This document shows positions 33,206-46,538 of a stretch of DNA of 64,000 nt, in pieces. The notes under the pieces are model-generated. The model ran no database searches. It worked only from the letters and a program-made list of their open reading frames with translations, and was not told the DNA's origin. A program made the translations under genes and the position numbers. Position 1 is the first letter of the stretch. Each line of letters starts with the position of its first letter. The DNA lies in NCBI RefSeq assembly GCF_024137025.1, contig NZ_JAMYJR010000010.1, positions 186,001 to 250,000 of the forward strand. Reading direction: 5' to 3'. This DNA is from Paractinoplanes aksuensis (GTDB lineage Bacteria; Actinomycetota; Actinomycetes; Mycobacteriales; Micromonosporaceae).

Positions 33206-35368
33206 TCAATCCTGATCAGGGGGCGTCAGGCGCAGCCAGACCGCGCCCAGCGGCGGCACCCGCAGTGACACCGAGTGATCGAAGCCGTGCCACGGCAGGT
33301 CGTCCGTGTGGACTTCGCCCAGGTTGCCGACGCCCGAGCCGCCGTACAGCTCGCTGTCGGTGTTGATCACCTCGGCCCACGCGCCGGCCCGGGGCAGGCC
33401 GATGCGGTAGCCCTCGTGCGGAACCGCCGCGAAGTTGACGACGCAGGCCACCGGGTCGCCGTTGGGCGGGAACCGGACGAACGAGAACGTGTTGTGCTGC
33501 GAGTCCTCGCTGGTGATCCAGCGGAAGCCGCTGGCCGACGTGTCCTGCGTCCACAGTGCGGGCGACTCCTTGTAGACCCGGTTCAGGTCTTTCACCAGAG
33601 TCTGCACACCGCCGAACTGCGGGTCGTCCGGCAGCGTCCAGTCGAGCCCGCGCTCCTCGCTCCACTCGCGCAGGTCGGCCATCTCGCTGCCCATGAACAG
33701 CAGCTGCTTGCCGGTGAAGGCCCACATGAAGCCGAGCAGGGCCCGGGTGTTGGCCAGCTTCTGCCACAGGTCGCCGGGCATCTTGCCGGCCAGTGAGCCC
33801 TTGCCGTGCACGACCTCGTCGTGGCTGATCGGCAGGATGTAGTTCTCGCTCCACGCGTACACGGTCGCGAAGGTCATCTGGTGGTGGTGCCACTGGCGGT
33901 AGATCGGCTCCTTCTCGATGTACGAGAGGGTGTCGTTCATCCAGCCCATGTTCCACTTGAAGCCGAAGCCGAGGCCGCCCAGGTGGGTCGGGCGGGTGAC
34001 GCCGGGCCACGCTGTCGACTCCTCGGCGATGGTGATCGCGCCCGGGTAGTTCTTGTAGACGGTCGCGTTCATCTCTTGCAGGAAGCTGATCGCGTCCAGG
34101 TTCTCGCGGCCGCCGTACTGGTTGGGGGTCCACTCGCCGTCCTTGCGCGAGTAGTCCAGGTAGAGCATCGAGGCCACGGCGTCGACCCGCAGGCCGTCGG
34201 CGTGGAATTCCTCGCACCAGTAGAGCGCGTTGGCGACCAGGAAGTTGCGGACCTCTTTGCGACCGAAGTCGAAGACGTACGTGCCCCAGTCCGGGTGCTC
34301 GCCGCGGCGCCAGTCGCCGTGCTCGTACAGCGGCGTGCCGTCGAAGCGGGCCAGCGCCCACTCGTCCTTCGGGAAGTGCGCGGGCACCCAGTCCAGGATC
34401 ACGCCGATGCCGGCCTGGTGCAGCTTGTCGACCAGGTGGCGGAACTCGTCGGGGGTGCCGAAGCGCGACGTCGGAGCGTAGTAGCCGGTGACCTGGTAGC
34501 CCCACGAGCCGCCGAACGGGTGCTCCATCACCGGCATCAGCTCGACGTGGGTGAAGCCCGTTTCCAGTACGTACTCGACGAGCTGGTCGGCCAGCTCCGT
34601 GTACGTGAGGCCGGGCCGCCACGAGCCCAGGTGCACCTCGTACGCGCTCATCGGCTCTTGATGCCACTGCTTGGTGGCGCGCTCGGCCATCCACGTCTCG
34701 TCGGACCACTCGTACGCCGAGTCGTAGACGACCGAGGCGGTGGCCGGCGGCACCTCGGTGTGCTGCGCGAGCGGGTCGGCGTGCTCCCGCCACACCCCGT
34801 CGCGTCCGAGAATCTTGAACTTGTACTTGCTGCCGACCTGGGCGTCGGGCAGGTAGATCTCCCACACGCCGCTGGAGCCGAGCGAGCGCATCGGCCAGCC
34901 GTCGTACGGGCCCCAGCCGGTGAAGTCGCCGATCACCTGCACGCCGCGCGCGCCCGGGGCCCACACCGCGAACCCGACACCGCTCTCGCGGGGCTGCGCG
35001 CCGAGCACCTTCCACAGCTTCTCGTGCCGGCCCTCGCCGATCAGGTGCAGGTCGAGCTCACCCAGCGTCGGCAGATGCCGGTACGGGTCGTCGACGACCT
35101 CGCCGTCGACGTCGACCCGGTAGTCGAGCACCAGGCCCGGCACCTCGGCCGCGAACACGCCGTCGGGGTGGACCCGGATCATCTCGACCCGCTCGCCCTC
35201 GAAGACGAGCGTGACCGCCTTGGCCCCCTTGCGCAGGGTCCGGATCACGGTGTTGCCGCCGCCGGGATGGGCGCCGAGGACGCCGTGCGGATCGTGGGTG
35301 TCGCCGGCCACCACGCTGTTGAGGGCGCGCTGGTCGGCGGCGAGCGGGTTGGCGGAGTGGCCGATCAC
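33206..35368 (-). CDS. glgB: 1,4-alpha-glucan branching enzyme
   Basis: Introduces alpha-1,6 branches into glucan. 720 residues: an N-terminal branching-enzyme module, a CBM48 domain ([18 protein letters not shown], ~130-220), a GH13 barrel and a C-terminal sandwich. Catalytic residues are visible in [16 protein letters not shown] (nucleophile Asp), [10 protein letters not shown] (acid Glu) and [12 protein letters not shown] (transition-state Asp). GTG 35368 has AAGGAG ten bases upstream. Last gene of glgE-treS-mak-glgB, 27 bp after mak; together these make branched alpha-glucan from maltose-1-phosphate. Confidence 0.97.
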   Translation of the reverse strand: MIGHSANPLAADQRALNSVVAGDTHDPHGVLGAHPGGGNTVIRTLRKGAKAVTLVFEGERVEMIRVHPDGVFAAEVPGLVLDYRVDVDGEVVDDPYRHLPTLGELDLHLIGEGRHEKLWKVLGAQPRESGVGFAVWAPGARGVQVIGDFTGWGPYDGWPMRSLGSSGVWEIYLPDAQVGSKYKFKILGRDGVWREHADPLAQHTEVPPATASVVYDSAYEWSDETWMAERATKQWHQEPMSAYEVHLGSWRPGLTYTELADQLVEYVLETGFTHVELMPVMEHPFGGSWGYQVTGYYAPTSRFGTPDEFRHLVDKLHQAGIGVILDWVPAHFPKDEWALARFDGTPLYEHGDWRRGEHPDWGTYVFDFGRKEVRNFLVANALYWCEEFHADGLRVDAVASMLYLDYSRKDGEWTPNQYGGRENLDAISFLQEMNATVYKNYPGAITIAEESTAWPGVTRPTHLGGLGFGFKWNMGWMNDTLSYIEKEPIYRQWHHHQMTFATVYAWSENYILPISHDEVVHGKGSLAGKMPGDLWQKLANTRALLGFMWAFTGKQLLFMGSEMADLREWSEERGLDWTLPDDPQFGGVQTLVKDLNRVYKESPALWTQDTSASGFRWITSEDSQHNTFSFVRFPPNGDPVACVVNFAAVPHEGYRIGLPRAGAWAEVINTDSELYGGSGVGNLGEVHTDDLPWHGFDHSVSLRVPPLGAVWLRLTPPDQD

Positions 35369-35395
35369 GAGGGGAATCTCCTTCTGGCGTGGGCG

Positions 35396-36702
35396 TCAGC
35401 CGACGAGGCGCGAGATGGAGCGCAACGGGATGCGCAGCCATCCGGGCCGGTGCCGGGCTTCGTACGCGGCCTCGTAGACCGCCTTGTCGAGTTCGTAGGC
35501 CGCCAGCAGCGGACCCTGCTCGCGCGGGTCGGCGCCGGCGGCGTGGGCGTAGCCGTCGCAGAACGCGGCCCGGTTGCGGTCGACCCACTCGCGGGCCCGC
35601 GCGGCCAGGTGCTCGTCGTCGTCCTGGTCGACCAGCAGCTGGTAGGCCGCGTACTCGTAGGAGCGCAGCACCCCGGCCACGTCGCGCAGCGGCGAGTCGG
35701 GCAGGCGGCGCTGGTCGAGCGGCTGGCCCGGCTCACCCTCGAAGTCGATGAGCAGCCAGCCCTCGGGCACCCGCAGCACCTGGCCCAGGTGCAGGTCGCC
35801 GTGGACGCGCTGCACCTCGACGGGCTCGGTGTCGAGCGCGCGGAACTGGGCCTCGATGGACGGCACGTACTGCTGGATCTCGGCCACGGCCTGGGCCGCG
35901 CTGCGTAGGCGGGCCAGCATGGCGTCGACCGGGAAGACCGACGGGCCGGAGCCGAGCGCCGCGGCCAGGTCGGCGTGGACCGACGCCACCGCTTCGCCCA
36001 GCCGGTACGACTCGCCCTGGAAGTCGCCGCCGACCTCGTCGGCGCGCATCTCGGCGTCGGCGAACAGGTCGCGGGCCGAGGCCGTGGCCATGGCCCAGCC
36101 CTCGGCCGAGTTGCCGGCGTACGCCGTGACCATGCCCAGCGGGCAGGGTTCGCCGCCCTCGGTGGTCTGGAAGGACCCCAGCAGGCGCGCCACATGCGGG
36201 TTGTCGCGCCGGCCGAGCACACGGTTGAGCTCGACGTCGGGGTTGATGCCGGCCGACACGCGGCGGAACACCTTGAGGATCGCGTCCTGCTCGAAGATGA
36301 CACTGGTGTTGCTCTGCTCGGCGTCGAAGACCCGCGGCCAGGCGTCGACCGGGAAGGTCGCGCCCGGCTCGGCCTCGAACGTCACGTCGCCCCGGGTGCC
36401 ACCCGCCGCCACCAGGGCCAGCAGCTTACGGGCGGCCTTGGTGTCGTAGAGCGCGTCGTAGCCGGTGCGGTCGCCGTCGGTGCCGATCGTCGCCACTTCG
36501 CTGTACTCGATGATCGGGCCCGACTCCCAGGCCACGACCACCTGGTACCGCTCGGAACTGCCGTCGGTGTACTCGACGTCGATCAGCACCAGGTCGAGGT
36601 CGTCGTCGAGCGCCGTGGTCGACGCCTCCTTGACCGAGGACAGGGTGCGGGATCGGCCGGCGTACCACCGTTGGAGCGGCAGCCATTCGGCGAAAGGCAA
36701 CG

Positions 36703-36706
<4 letters not shown>
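35396..36706 (-). CDS. mak: Maltokinase
   Basis: Phosphorylates maltose to alpha-maltose-1-phosphate with ATP, feeding GlgE. 436 residues. It has an N-terminal cap ([21 protein letters not shown]) and a kinase-like C-terminal lobe with catalytic loop [12 protein letters not shown] and metal-binding [11 protein letters not shown], as in Mak/Pep2. ATG 36706 overlaps the treS stop (ATGA) and follows an AGGAG. In some actinobacteria treS and mak are fused; here they are separate but coupled. Confidence 0.95.
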
Positions 36707-38469
<1,763 letters not shown>

Positions 38470-38502
38470 CAGGTTCCCCACCTACCCACCCGCAGGTACT
38501 TG

Positions 38503-40470
<1,968 letters not shown>

Positions 40471-40854
40471 GATCTCCACCGTAATCAGAGGGCGCGGACG
40501 GGTTCGGCGAAACCAGACCACCGTGAGGGCATACTTCTCCGCTGTGGAGGCGCCGCAAACGGTGGCGTGCCGATGCGCTCAACCTACCGGAGTCCGCTCC
40601 GGCCGACTCATCCAGGCGAGGCGTTGCACCCGGCGATGAATTCCGCCAATTCGGCTCGTTCATCTTTACCGAGTTTGATCATCAGAACGTTACCGGCCCG
40701 CAAAATAATGTTTCCCGGCCCGCGCCTCAGGAGCGCCTCGGTTGCCGTGCGGTCCCACCTTGGTACCCCTTCTCAGATACCCCTCCTCCGACGCCGAGTC
40801 ATCCGGTGTGACGCGGGCCGACCGGTGCCGCGATGAGAGCGGAGGAGTACCCAC
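40471..40854. other. Divergent region upstream of glgE, with a possible gene remnant
   Basis: 384 bp between glgE and the next gene. It must hold the glgE operon promoter, but no clear boxes are seen. On the minus strand a coding-like frame ends at TGA 40608 (GNIILRAGNVLMIKLGKDER, then AELAEFIAGC). It has no good start except ATG 40682, which would give 24 residues. It looks like the 3' end of a lost gene. The AT content rises at 40655-40710 within this stretch. Confidence 0.35.
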
Positions 40855-41424
40855 GTGGCCGGACCGTCTGTCGAGCTGTCGCCCGTCATCGCGGCGAGCA
40901 CGCACTGGCTGTCGCGTGCTTACCCCTCGGGGAGCGCCGACACGATCGCCCACACCCTGTCGGAGCTGCAGGCCCGGCAGGCGGTCACGGTTGCCGCCTG
41001 GTTGCGCTACCCGACCGAGGTCGACGCGGCGCTGGTCGCCATCGCCGGCCCCGGCGGCTCGGCCGTGCTCGACTGGCGGGTCGGCAGCGAGCCCGAGGAC
41101 GAGGAGGCCGAGGAGGAGGGCTGGCGCACCTGGGTCGACGAGACCGTGGTCAGCTGGGCCGCCTGCCTGCTGGCCGACCCGGAGCTGGCCCGGCGCGGCG
41201 TCGACGCCGTGATCGCGGCCGTGCCGCTGGCCCGGGACCGGCCGCTGCCCTACGCGCGCAGCGGCAAGGCGCCGGCCGAGTTCCGCCGCCTGCTCGAGCC
41301 CGACCGCCGCGACCTGGACGCGGCCGCGCTGCTGCGCCACCCCGACCTGCTCGAGCCGGTCGCCTCCATGCACCGCGACTCCCTGCTCTACCTGCTGGAT
41401 GCTGAGCAGCAGCTCGCGGCCTGA
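40855..41424 (+). CDS. Conserved-looking hypothetical protein, 189 residues
   Basis: Not recognised. Soluble and mostly helical, with an acidic run in the middle (EPEDEEAEEEGW) and no signal or membrane segment. The pattern HWLSRAYPSGSADTIAHTL and the closing RDSLLYLLDAEQQLAA look conserved. GTG 40855 is well supported by GGAGGAG seven bases upstream. A strong intrinsic terminator follows, so it is probably a single-gene unit. The divergent glgE operon is the only contextual hint. Confidence 0.7.
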   Translation: MAGPSVELSPVIAASTHWLSRAYPSGSADTIAHTLSELQARQAVTVAAWLRYPTEVDAALVAIAGPGGSAVLDWRVGSEPEDEEAEEEGWRTWVDETVVSWAACLLADPELARRGVDAVIAAVPLARDRPLPYARSGKAPAEFRRLLEPDRRDLDAAALLRHPDLLEPVASMHRDSLLYLLDAEQQLAA

Positions 41425-41436
41425 TCCGTCCGTCCG

Positions 41437-41472
41437 AAAGGCCGGCGCCCCACCCGGGGTGCCGGCCTTTTT
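41437..41472 (+). terminator. Intrinsic terminator
   Basis: Arms AAAGGCCGGC and GCCGGCCTTT, with further pairing inside (GCCCC/GGGGT with one G-U pair), a short loop and a trailing T-run. It begins 12 bases after the stop of the hypothetical gene at 40855. Confidence 0.85.
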
Positions 41473-41578
41473 CGGTGCTTGGCGTGAATCGGGGAAGAAA
41501 CTTTCCCGGGAATGCAGCATTCTTGCCACGCCGGGCGTTACCGGTGCACGAACCAGGACGAGCGGGGAGTTTCGCGGG

Positions 41579-42085
41579 ATGCGGGATGCGGACGGCTTCG
41601 ACGAGTTCTACCGGGACACGTCAGCCAGGATGTTGCGCTACGGCTACGCGCTGACCGGGGACCTCGGCGACGCGCAGGACGTGGTGCAAGAGGCGTACAC
41701 GCGGGCCTGGCGCCGCTGGCGCACGGTGTCCGCCCACCCGGCGCCCGAGGCGTGGCTGCGGCTGACCGTGGGCCGCCTGGCCACCGACCGGTGGCGCCGG
41801 CTCAGCGGGTGGCGGGCCGCCGTCCGCCGGGCCGGCCCGCCCGAACCGGCCGGCGCCCCCAGCGAGGACGCGGTGTGGCTGACCACAGCGTTGCGGCGGC
41901 TGCCCGCACCCGTGCGCCGGACGGTCGCGCTGCACTACCTCTTCGATCTGCCGGTGGCCGACATCGCGGCCGAGACCGGCGTTGCCGTGGGCACGGTGAC
42001 CTCACGACTGCACCGTGGCCGCACCGAGCTGGCCGCGATCCTCGCCCCGTCCCGCACCCCGGAGGTCAGCGATGTCGAACATTGA
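41579..42085 (+). CDS. ECF RNA polymerase sigma factor
   Basis: 168 residues with sigma region 2 (EFYRDTSARMLRYGYALTGD, AQDVVQEAYTRAWRRW) and region 4 (LRRLPAPVRRTVALHYLFDL, ADIAAETGVAVGTVTSRLHRG). It matches the SigE-70/SigM-like actinobacterial ECF group. ATG 41579 has GGGGAG nine bases upstream. The downstream membrane protein gene starts inside its last 14 bases, so the two are translationally coupled, as for sigma/anti-sigma pairs. No self-promoter could be assigned with confidence. Confidence 0.93.
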   Translation: MRDADGFDEFYRDTSARMLRYGYALTGDLGDAQDVVQEAYTRAWRRWRTVSAHPAPEAWLRLTVGRLATDRWRRLSGWRAAVRRAGPPEPAGAPSEDAVWLTTALRRLPAPVRRTVALHYLFDLPVADIAAETGVAVGTVTSRLHRGRTELAAILAPSRTPEVSDVEH

Positions 42086-42992
42086 GCAGGCCTTCGCCGC
42101 CCTCTCGTCGGACTCCGAGCGCGGCCTGCTGCTCTCGGGCCCCGAACTGCGCCGCCAGGCCGCCCGCCGCCGGTCGCGCACGGTCGCGGTGACCAGCGGC
42201 ACGGCCGCCGTGCTGGTCGTGGGCGCGGTCGGCGCGGGCTGGGCGATCGCCGACAACAACCGCAGCACGGGGCTGAACACGGCCGGCGGCTCGGCCCCCG
42301 TCGTCACGATGTCGTCGGCGCCGCCGGTGCCGTCCAGCGCCCCGGCGACCACGCGGCCGACCACCGCCCCGGCCACCACCGCCCCGCCGTCGAGCGCGCC
42401 GGTCACCAGCGAGGCGCCGGCCCTGCCGAAGTCGGTGCCGGCCCGAGCCTTGATCAACAAGGCCGACGCCAACGGGGACGTGACGCGGCAGGAGGACAAG
42501 ATCGGCCCGCCCGAGTTCTGCGCCAAGGCCAAGTTCCCGAGTCAGGACCAGCTCGGCGTGAGCGGGTCGGTGATGGCCGCCTTCCGCGCGCCCGGCACCC
42601 CGGCCGAGAACATCCCGGACGACACCGTGTACAACACTGTCGGCGTCTATCGCGGCGACGGCGCCCAGGACTATCTGGCCGACCTGCGGAAGGCGACCGA
42701 ACTGTGCGCGACCGGCAAGGTGGGCGACCTCGACGTGCAGTTCGATCTGCTCGGGTCGCTGGGTGTGGGCGACGAGTCGGTGCTGATCCACCGGGCCTAC
42801 GAGCTGACCGACGGCGAGGGCAACCCGATGAACAACGGGTCGCAGATGAGCACGTACATCGGGGCGGTGCGGGTCGGCGACGCGGTCACGCTGATCGACG
42901 CTCGGGGCTACGAGAACCTGGCGTCCAACCGGGCGGCCATCGAGTCGCTGACCAAGGCGGCCACCAAGCGGCTCGAGGCATGGCGGGACTGA
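42072..42992 (+). CDS. Single-pass membrane protein, putative regulator of the ECF sigma factor (copy 1)
   Basis: 306 residues. A short cytoplasmic N terminus (IEQAFAALSSDSERGLLLSGPEL) precedes one membrane helix (TSGTAAVLVVGAVGAGWAIA), an Ala/Pro/Ser/Thr stalk of ~65 residues, and an extracellular domain of ~165 residues with cysteines at PPEFCAKAKFPSQ and ATELCATG. It lacks the zinc anti-sigma HxxxCxxC motif, so an anti-sigma role rests on position only: ATG 42072 has GGAGGT seven bases upstream and overlaps the sigma gene. The following gene is a paralogue. Confidence 0.8.
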   Translation: MSNIEQAFAALSSDSERGLLLSGPELRRQAARRRSRTVAVTSGTAAVLVVGAVGAGWAIADNNRSTGLNTAGGSAPVVTMSSAPPVPSSAPATTRPTTAPATTAPPSSAPVTSEAPALPKSVPARALINKADANGDVTRQEDKIGPPEFCAKAKFPSQDQLGVSGSVMAAFRAPGTPAENIPDDTVYNTVGVYRGDGAQDYLADLRKATELCATGKVGDLDVQFDLLGSLGVGDESVLIHRAYELTDGEGNPMNNGSQMSTYIGAVRVGDAVTLIDARGYENLASNRAAIESLTKAATKRLEAWRD

Positions 42993-42995
42993 TCG

Positions 42996-43952
42996 ATGCC
43001 GGATGAAGTGGGCGAGGCGTTCGCGGCGCTGGCGGCGGACAGCGAGCGCGGGCTGCTGCTGACCGGCCGTGAACTGCGCTACCAGGCCGAGCGGCGGCGG
43101 TCCCACCGGACCGGGCTGGCCACGACGGCTACGGCCGTGCTGGTAGCGGCCGCGCTCGGCACCGGGTGGGCGGTGACCAGCGCCGGGGGACAGCCGTCGG
43201 CGCCGCCCACGACGGGCACGGGGCTCGGCGGACTCGCGGCCGCCCCGACCGTCAGCACGGTGCCGTCGTACGCCCCGTCATCGGCCGCACCCTCGGCGAC
43301 TGCGCCTTCCAGCGCCCCGCCGCCGCCCACGCCACCCTCGACCCGGCCGCCCACCACCGCCCCGGTGATCACCGAGGAGCCGATGCCGGCAGAGATCCCG
43401 TACCAGGTGACGCTGCGGCAGGAGGACGCCAACGCCACCGTCACGTATTTCAAGCCGCTCGGCGTGCCCGAATTCTGCCCGGCCGCGAAGTTCCCGAGCC
43501 AGCGCGAGCTCGGGGTCAGCGCGTCGATCATCTCGCGCTACCGTAAACCGGACAATCCGCCCCCGAAGGGCACCCCCGACGACGCGGTCTACAACACCGT
43601 CGGCGTTTACAGCGGCGACGGGGCCAAGGACTACATGGCCGAGCTGAGGCAGGGCGCGCAGGTCTGTTCCGACAGCCGGATACGCGGCCTCGACACGACT
43701 TTTTCGCTGCTCAGGCCGCTCGACGTCGGCGACGAATCGGTGCTGATCCAGCGGCAGTACGAGGAGGTCGACGCCGAGGGTAAGCCCCTCGAGAACGGCC
43801 TCTACCGGAGCACCTTCATCGCGGCGGTCCGGATCAACGACGCGGTGACCCTGATCGACTGCCGCGGCTACGAGAACGCCGCGTCGGAACCGGCCACGGC
43901 CCGGACGCTCGGCCTCGCCCTCGCCAAGCGGTTGAAGGCCTGGCGAGGGTGA
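42996..43952 (+). CDS. Single-pass membrane protein, paralogue of the previous gene (copy 2)
   Basis: 318 residues with the same plan: cytoplasmic GEAFAALAADSERGLLLTGREL, one helix (TTATAVLVAAALGTGWAVT), a longer Pro/Ser/Thr stalk, and an extracellular domain with VPEFCPAAKFPSQRELGVS, DDAVYNTVGVYSGDGAKDY and VGDESVLIQRQYE, each of which lines up with copy 1. It starts 3 bp after copy 1 stops, so a tandem duplication in one operon is clear. Divergence is greatest in the stalk. One extra cysteine occurs near the end (LIDCRGYEN, where copy 1 has LIDARGYEN). Confidence 0.8.
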   Translation: MPDEVGEAFAALAADSERGLLLTGRELRYQAERRRSHRTGLATTATAVLVAAALGTGWAVTSAGGQPSAPPTTGTGLGGLAAAPTVSTVPSYAPSSAAPSATAPSSAPPPPTPPSTRPPTTAPVITEEPMPAEIPYQVTLRQEDANATVTYFKPLGVPEFCPAAKFPSQRELGVSASIISRYRKPDNPPPKGTPDDAVYNTVGVYSGDGAKDYMAELRQGAQVCSDSRIRGLDTTFSLLRPLDVGDESVLIQRQYEEVDAEGKPLENGLYRSTFIAAVRINDAVTLIDCRGYENAASEPATARTLGLALAKRLKAWRG

Positions 43953-43961
43953 TCCGGCCGC

Positions 43962-44423
43962 TCAGGCCAGGCGGGCCGGGAAGCCGCCGGTGGCGATCGG
44001 GCCCCACCGGTCGATGGTGATGCGGATCAGGGATTTGCCCTGGTCGCGCATCGCCTGCCGGTACTCGTCCCAGTTCGGGTGCTCGCCCGAGATGACCCGG
44101 AAGTACTCGACCAGCGGCTCGACCGCCTCGGGCAGGTCGATCACCTCGGCCGTGCCGTCGACCTGGACCCACGGGCCGCCGAAGTCGTCGGAGAGCACGC
44201 ACACCGACACCTGCGGGTTGCGCCGCAGGTTGTAGACCTTGGCCCGCTCGGGGTACGTCGAGATGACGATGCGGCCCTCGGTGTCGACCCCGCATGTGTT
44301 GGGGGAGGACTGGGGGCGGCCGTCGCGCCGGGTCGTCATCAGGATGGCGTGGTGGCGCGGGCGCAGGAACTCGAGCAGCTCGTCGCGGCCGGCCCGGGTG
44401 TTGGTGGCAACAGTGCGGGCCAT
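43962..44423 (-). CDS. PPOX-class (split-barrel) F420/FMN-dependent protein
   Basis: 153 residues. HHAILMTTRRDGRPQSSPNTCGVDTEGRIVIST, broken here as the first strands, then AKVYNLRRNPQVSVCVL and GPWVQVDGTAEVIDLP match the pyridoxamine-oxidase-like split barrel. The family is common in F420-using actinobacteria (Rv1155-like). The cofactor could be F420 or flavin; the substrate is unknown. ATG 44423 lies two bases after the glucokinase stop, so both genes form one operon. Confidence 0.88.
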   Translation of the reverse strand: MARTVATNTRAGRDELLEFLRPRHHAILMTTRRDGRPQSSPNTCGVDTEGRIVISTYPERAKVYNLRRNPQVSVCVLSDDFGGPWVQVDGTAEVIDLPEAVEPLVEYFRVISGEHPNWDEYRQAMRDQGKSLIRITIDRWGPIATGGFPARLA

Positions 44424-44425
44424 GG

Positions 44426-45223
44426 TCAGCTCGCCACCGTCGCGCCGGCCTCGTGCGGCGTCACGCCGCCCGGGGCGGGCCGGTTGCCGTCGATCTCGGC
44501 GACACGGGCCGCGCCGATGATGCCCGCGTTGTTGAGCAGCGTGGCCGGCACCATCGGGGTGCGGATGTCGATCAGCGGCAGGAAGCGGTCGGACTTCTTG
44601 CTGACCCCGCCGCCGATGATGAACAGCCGCGGTGAGAGCAGCATCTCGACGTGGGAAAGATAGCGGCGGACCCGGCCCGCCCACTTCTCCCAGCTCATGT
44701 CGTCCTGCTCGCGGGCGCGGTCGCTGGCCCGGGTCTCGGCGTCGTGGCCGTCGAGCTCGAGGTGGCCGAACTCGGTGTTGGGGATCAGCGTGCCGTCGAG
44801 GAACAGCGCGCTGCCGATGCCCGTGCCGAACGTCAGCATCATGATCAGGCCGGCCTGGTCGCGCCCGGCGCCGAACGCGACCTCGGCCACGCCCGCGGCG
44901 TCGGCGTCGTTGAGCACGGAGACCGGCTGGCCCAGCCGCTCGGTGAACAGCTGCGCCGCCGGGGCGTCGAGCCAGGACTTGTCGACGTTGGCCGCGCTGC
45001 GGGTGACGCCGTCGACGACCACGCCCGGGAAGGTGATGCCGACCCGGTCGAACTGCCCCTCGAACTGGGCCGCCACCTCGGCGACGGCCTCGACGACGCT
45101 GGTGACGTCGGACGGCTGCGGGGTGGGCACCCGGTACCGCTCGGCGAGCAGCTCGCCGCGGGCGGTGTCGACCGGCGCTCCCTTGACCCCGGAGCCGCCG
45201 ATGTCGATGCCGAGAATGGCCAT
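44426..45223 (-). CDS. ppgK: Polyphosphate glucokinase (ROK family)
   Basis: Phosphorylates glucose using polyphosphate or ATP. 265 residues. Phosphate-1 motif [15 protein letters not shown], glucose-binding [21 protein letters not shown] and [13 protein letters not shown] are as in actinobacterial PpgK; the zinc-binding CxCGxxGC motif of other ROK kinases is absent, which also fits PpgK. Start ATG 45223 ([10 protein letters not shown]). The upstream 215 bp face the sigma factor gene and should contain both promoters. Confidence 0.9.
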   Translation of the reverse strand: MAILGIDIGGSGVKGAPVDTARGELLAERYRVPTPQPSDVTSVVEAVAEVAAQFEGQFDRVGITFPGVVVDGVTRSAANVDKSWLDAPAAQLFTERLGQPVSVLNDADAAGVAEVAFGAGRDQAGLIMMLTFGTGIGSALFLDGTLIPNTEFGHLELDGHDAETRASDRAREQDDMSWEKWAGRVRRYLSHVEMLLSPRLFIIGGGVSKKSDRFLPLIDIRTPMVPATLLNNAGIIGAARVAEIDGNRPAPGGVTPHEAGATVAS

Positions 45224-45345
45224 TGTGTTTCCCGTCTTGAGGTGCCTGGTTGTGCCCCCGCTGTTTACCACGGAGCTCCGACATTAAATCCCGTGGTCGA
45301 TTTCCACCCTCCCCGGGGGTTGCGGGGTGACTCTCGTACTTTCGG

Positions 45346-45364
45346 CTAGGCAAGCCTCACCTTC
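45346..45364. promoter_or_regulatory. Possible DtxR/IdeR-like iron box
   Basis: The 19-mer CTAGGCAAGCCTCACCTTC, 75 bp upstream of the sigma factor start, matches the actinobacterial iron-box pattern TTAGGTTAGGCTCACCTAA at 13 of 19 positions, mostly in the TAGG and CTCACCT parts. The outer right arm is poor. It could also be chance. Confidence 0.3.
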
Positions 45365-45438
45365 TCGGTTAGCGTGGAGTGACAGAACGGTCGCCGCGTG
45401 CGGGCACGGCTCTCTGCCCGCCCTCTGGAGGACCTCCC

Positions 45439-46182
45439 ATGACCGTGTCCCACGCCGACCTCAGCGCCACGGACCTGCTGGTCGAGCTGGCCGCCCACCC
45501 CGAGTTGCGCGACCGCGCGATCGAGGCGTGGCTGCCGCTGGCTCGCCACCTCGCCCACCGCTACTCCGGCCGCGGTGAGCCCACCGACGACCTCATCCAG
45601 ACCGCGACCGTCGGCCTGATCAAGGCGGTCGACAAGTTCGACCCGTCCCGCGGGGTGGATTTCGCGGGATATGCGATCCCGACCATCATCGGCGAGATCA
45701 AGCGTCACTTCCGCGACCGCACCTGGTCGGTGCGGGTGCCGCGCCGCCTGCAGGAGTTGCGGCTGGCCATCACCGAGGCCAACGCGACACTGACGCACAG
45801 CCTGGGCCGCTCCCCGACAGTCGCCGACGTGGCCACCCACCTGGGCGTCACCGAGGAAGACGTGCTGGAAGGCCTCGAGGGCGCCCGCGCCTACAACGCG
45901 ACGTCGCTCTCCACGCCGATCACGGCCGACGGCAGCACCTCGCTGGGCGACACCCTGGGCGGCGAGGACTTCGAGTTCGAGCTGGCCGAGACCCGGGTCG
46001 CGTTGGGCCCCGCGTTGGCCACGCTGGACGAGCGCGAGCAGAAGATCCTGACGCTGCGCTTCTATGGCAACCTGACCCAGTCGCAGATCGCCGACCAGAT
46101 CGGCATCAGCCAGATGCACGTCTCGCGCCTGCTGGCCAAGGCCCTGACCAAGCTCCGCACCCAGCTGCACGGCGGCTTCTGA
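45439..46182 (+). CDS. SigB/SigF-type alternative sigma factor
   Basis: 247 residues of the group 3 (stress/sporulation) type. It has region 2 (LARHLAHRYSGRGEPTDDLIQ, KAVDKFDPSRGVDFAGYA), region 3 (SVRVPRRLQELRL, TVADVATHLGVTEEDV) and region 4 (LATLDEREQKILTLRFYG, SQSQIADQIGISQMHVSRLL-like). ATG 45439 has GGAGGA seven bases upstream. No RsbW-type anti-sigma gene is adjacent, so its control is elsewhere; the SpoIIE phosphatase at 61 kb is the kind of protein that acts in such partner-switching systems. Confidence 0.93.
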   Translation: MTVSHADLSATDLLVELAAHPELRDRAIEAWLPLARHLAHRYSGRGEPTDDLIQTATVGLIKAVDKFDPSRGVDFAGYAIPTIIGEIKRHFRDRTWSVRVPRRLQELRLAITEANATLTHSLGRSPTVADVATHLGVTEEDVLEGLEGARAYNATSLSTPITADGSTSLGDTLGGEDFEFELAETRVALGPALATLDEREQKILTLRFYGNLTQSQIADQIGISQMHVSRLLAKALTKLRTQLHGGF

Positions 46183-46347
46183 CCCGATCAAGATCAACTG
46201 CAAGGCCAACTTCATGTCGTGGCGGGGTGGTGGGTGCAGACCGTCACTCCCGTCGAGGGCCCGGCCGGGGCGAGCAGGGCGCTGGCGCGCCCTGAGCGCT
46301 CACCCCACCCGGGCGACCTGCGTAAGTGGTTGCGCTCGAAAAACAAG

Positions 46348-46381
46348 TCAACCCCTCAGGCCGGCCGGTCCGAGGGGTTGA
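46348..46381 (+). terminator. Terminator in the gap after the sigma factor
   Basis: Arms TCAACCCCTC (46348-46357) and GAGGGGTTGA (46372-46381) with a 14-nt loop, followed by TCTTTG. It lies in the 356-bp gap 46183-46538, which otherwise shows no gene; short open frames there run straight through this hairpin. It is 166 bases past the sigma factor stop, so a small transcript of its own could also end here. Confidence 0.65.
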
Positions 46382-46538
46382 TCTTTGCAGTTGGGCGTGA
46401 CCACTCACGCACGTCGCCGTGGTGTGGTGAGCGCTTTGGACGCGCCGGCGGCCAGCTCACCGCGCCGCGGCCCTCGACGGGAGTTGCGGTCTGAACCACC
46501 CACCCCGCTACGACAGGCTGTTGACGTTGATGTTGGGC

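Noticed and set aside
40690..41529. 279-codon minus-strand frame covering the gene at 40855
   Set aside because: It overlaps a plus-strand gene with a strong ribosome site and terminator, and shows no coding character of its own.
46219..46494. 91-codon open frame after the sigma factor
   Set aside because: It has no ribosome site and runs through the hairpin at 46348-46381, and the translation looks random.
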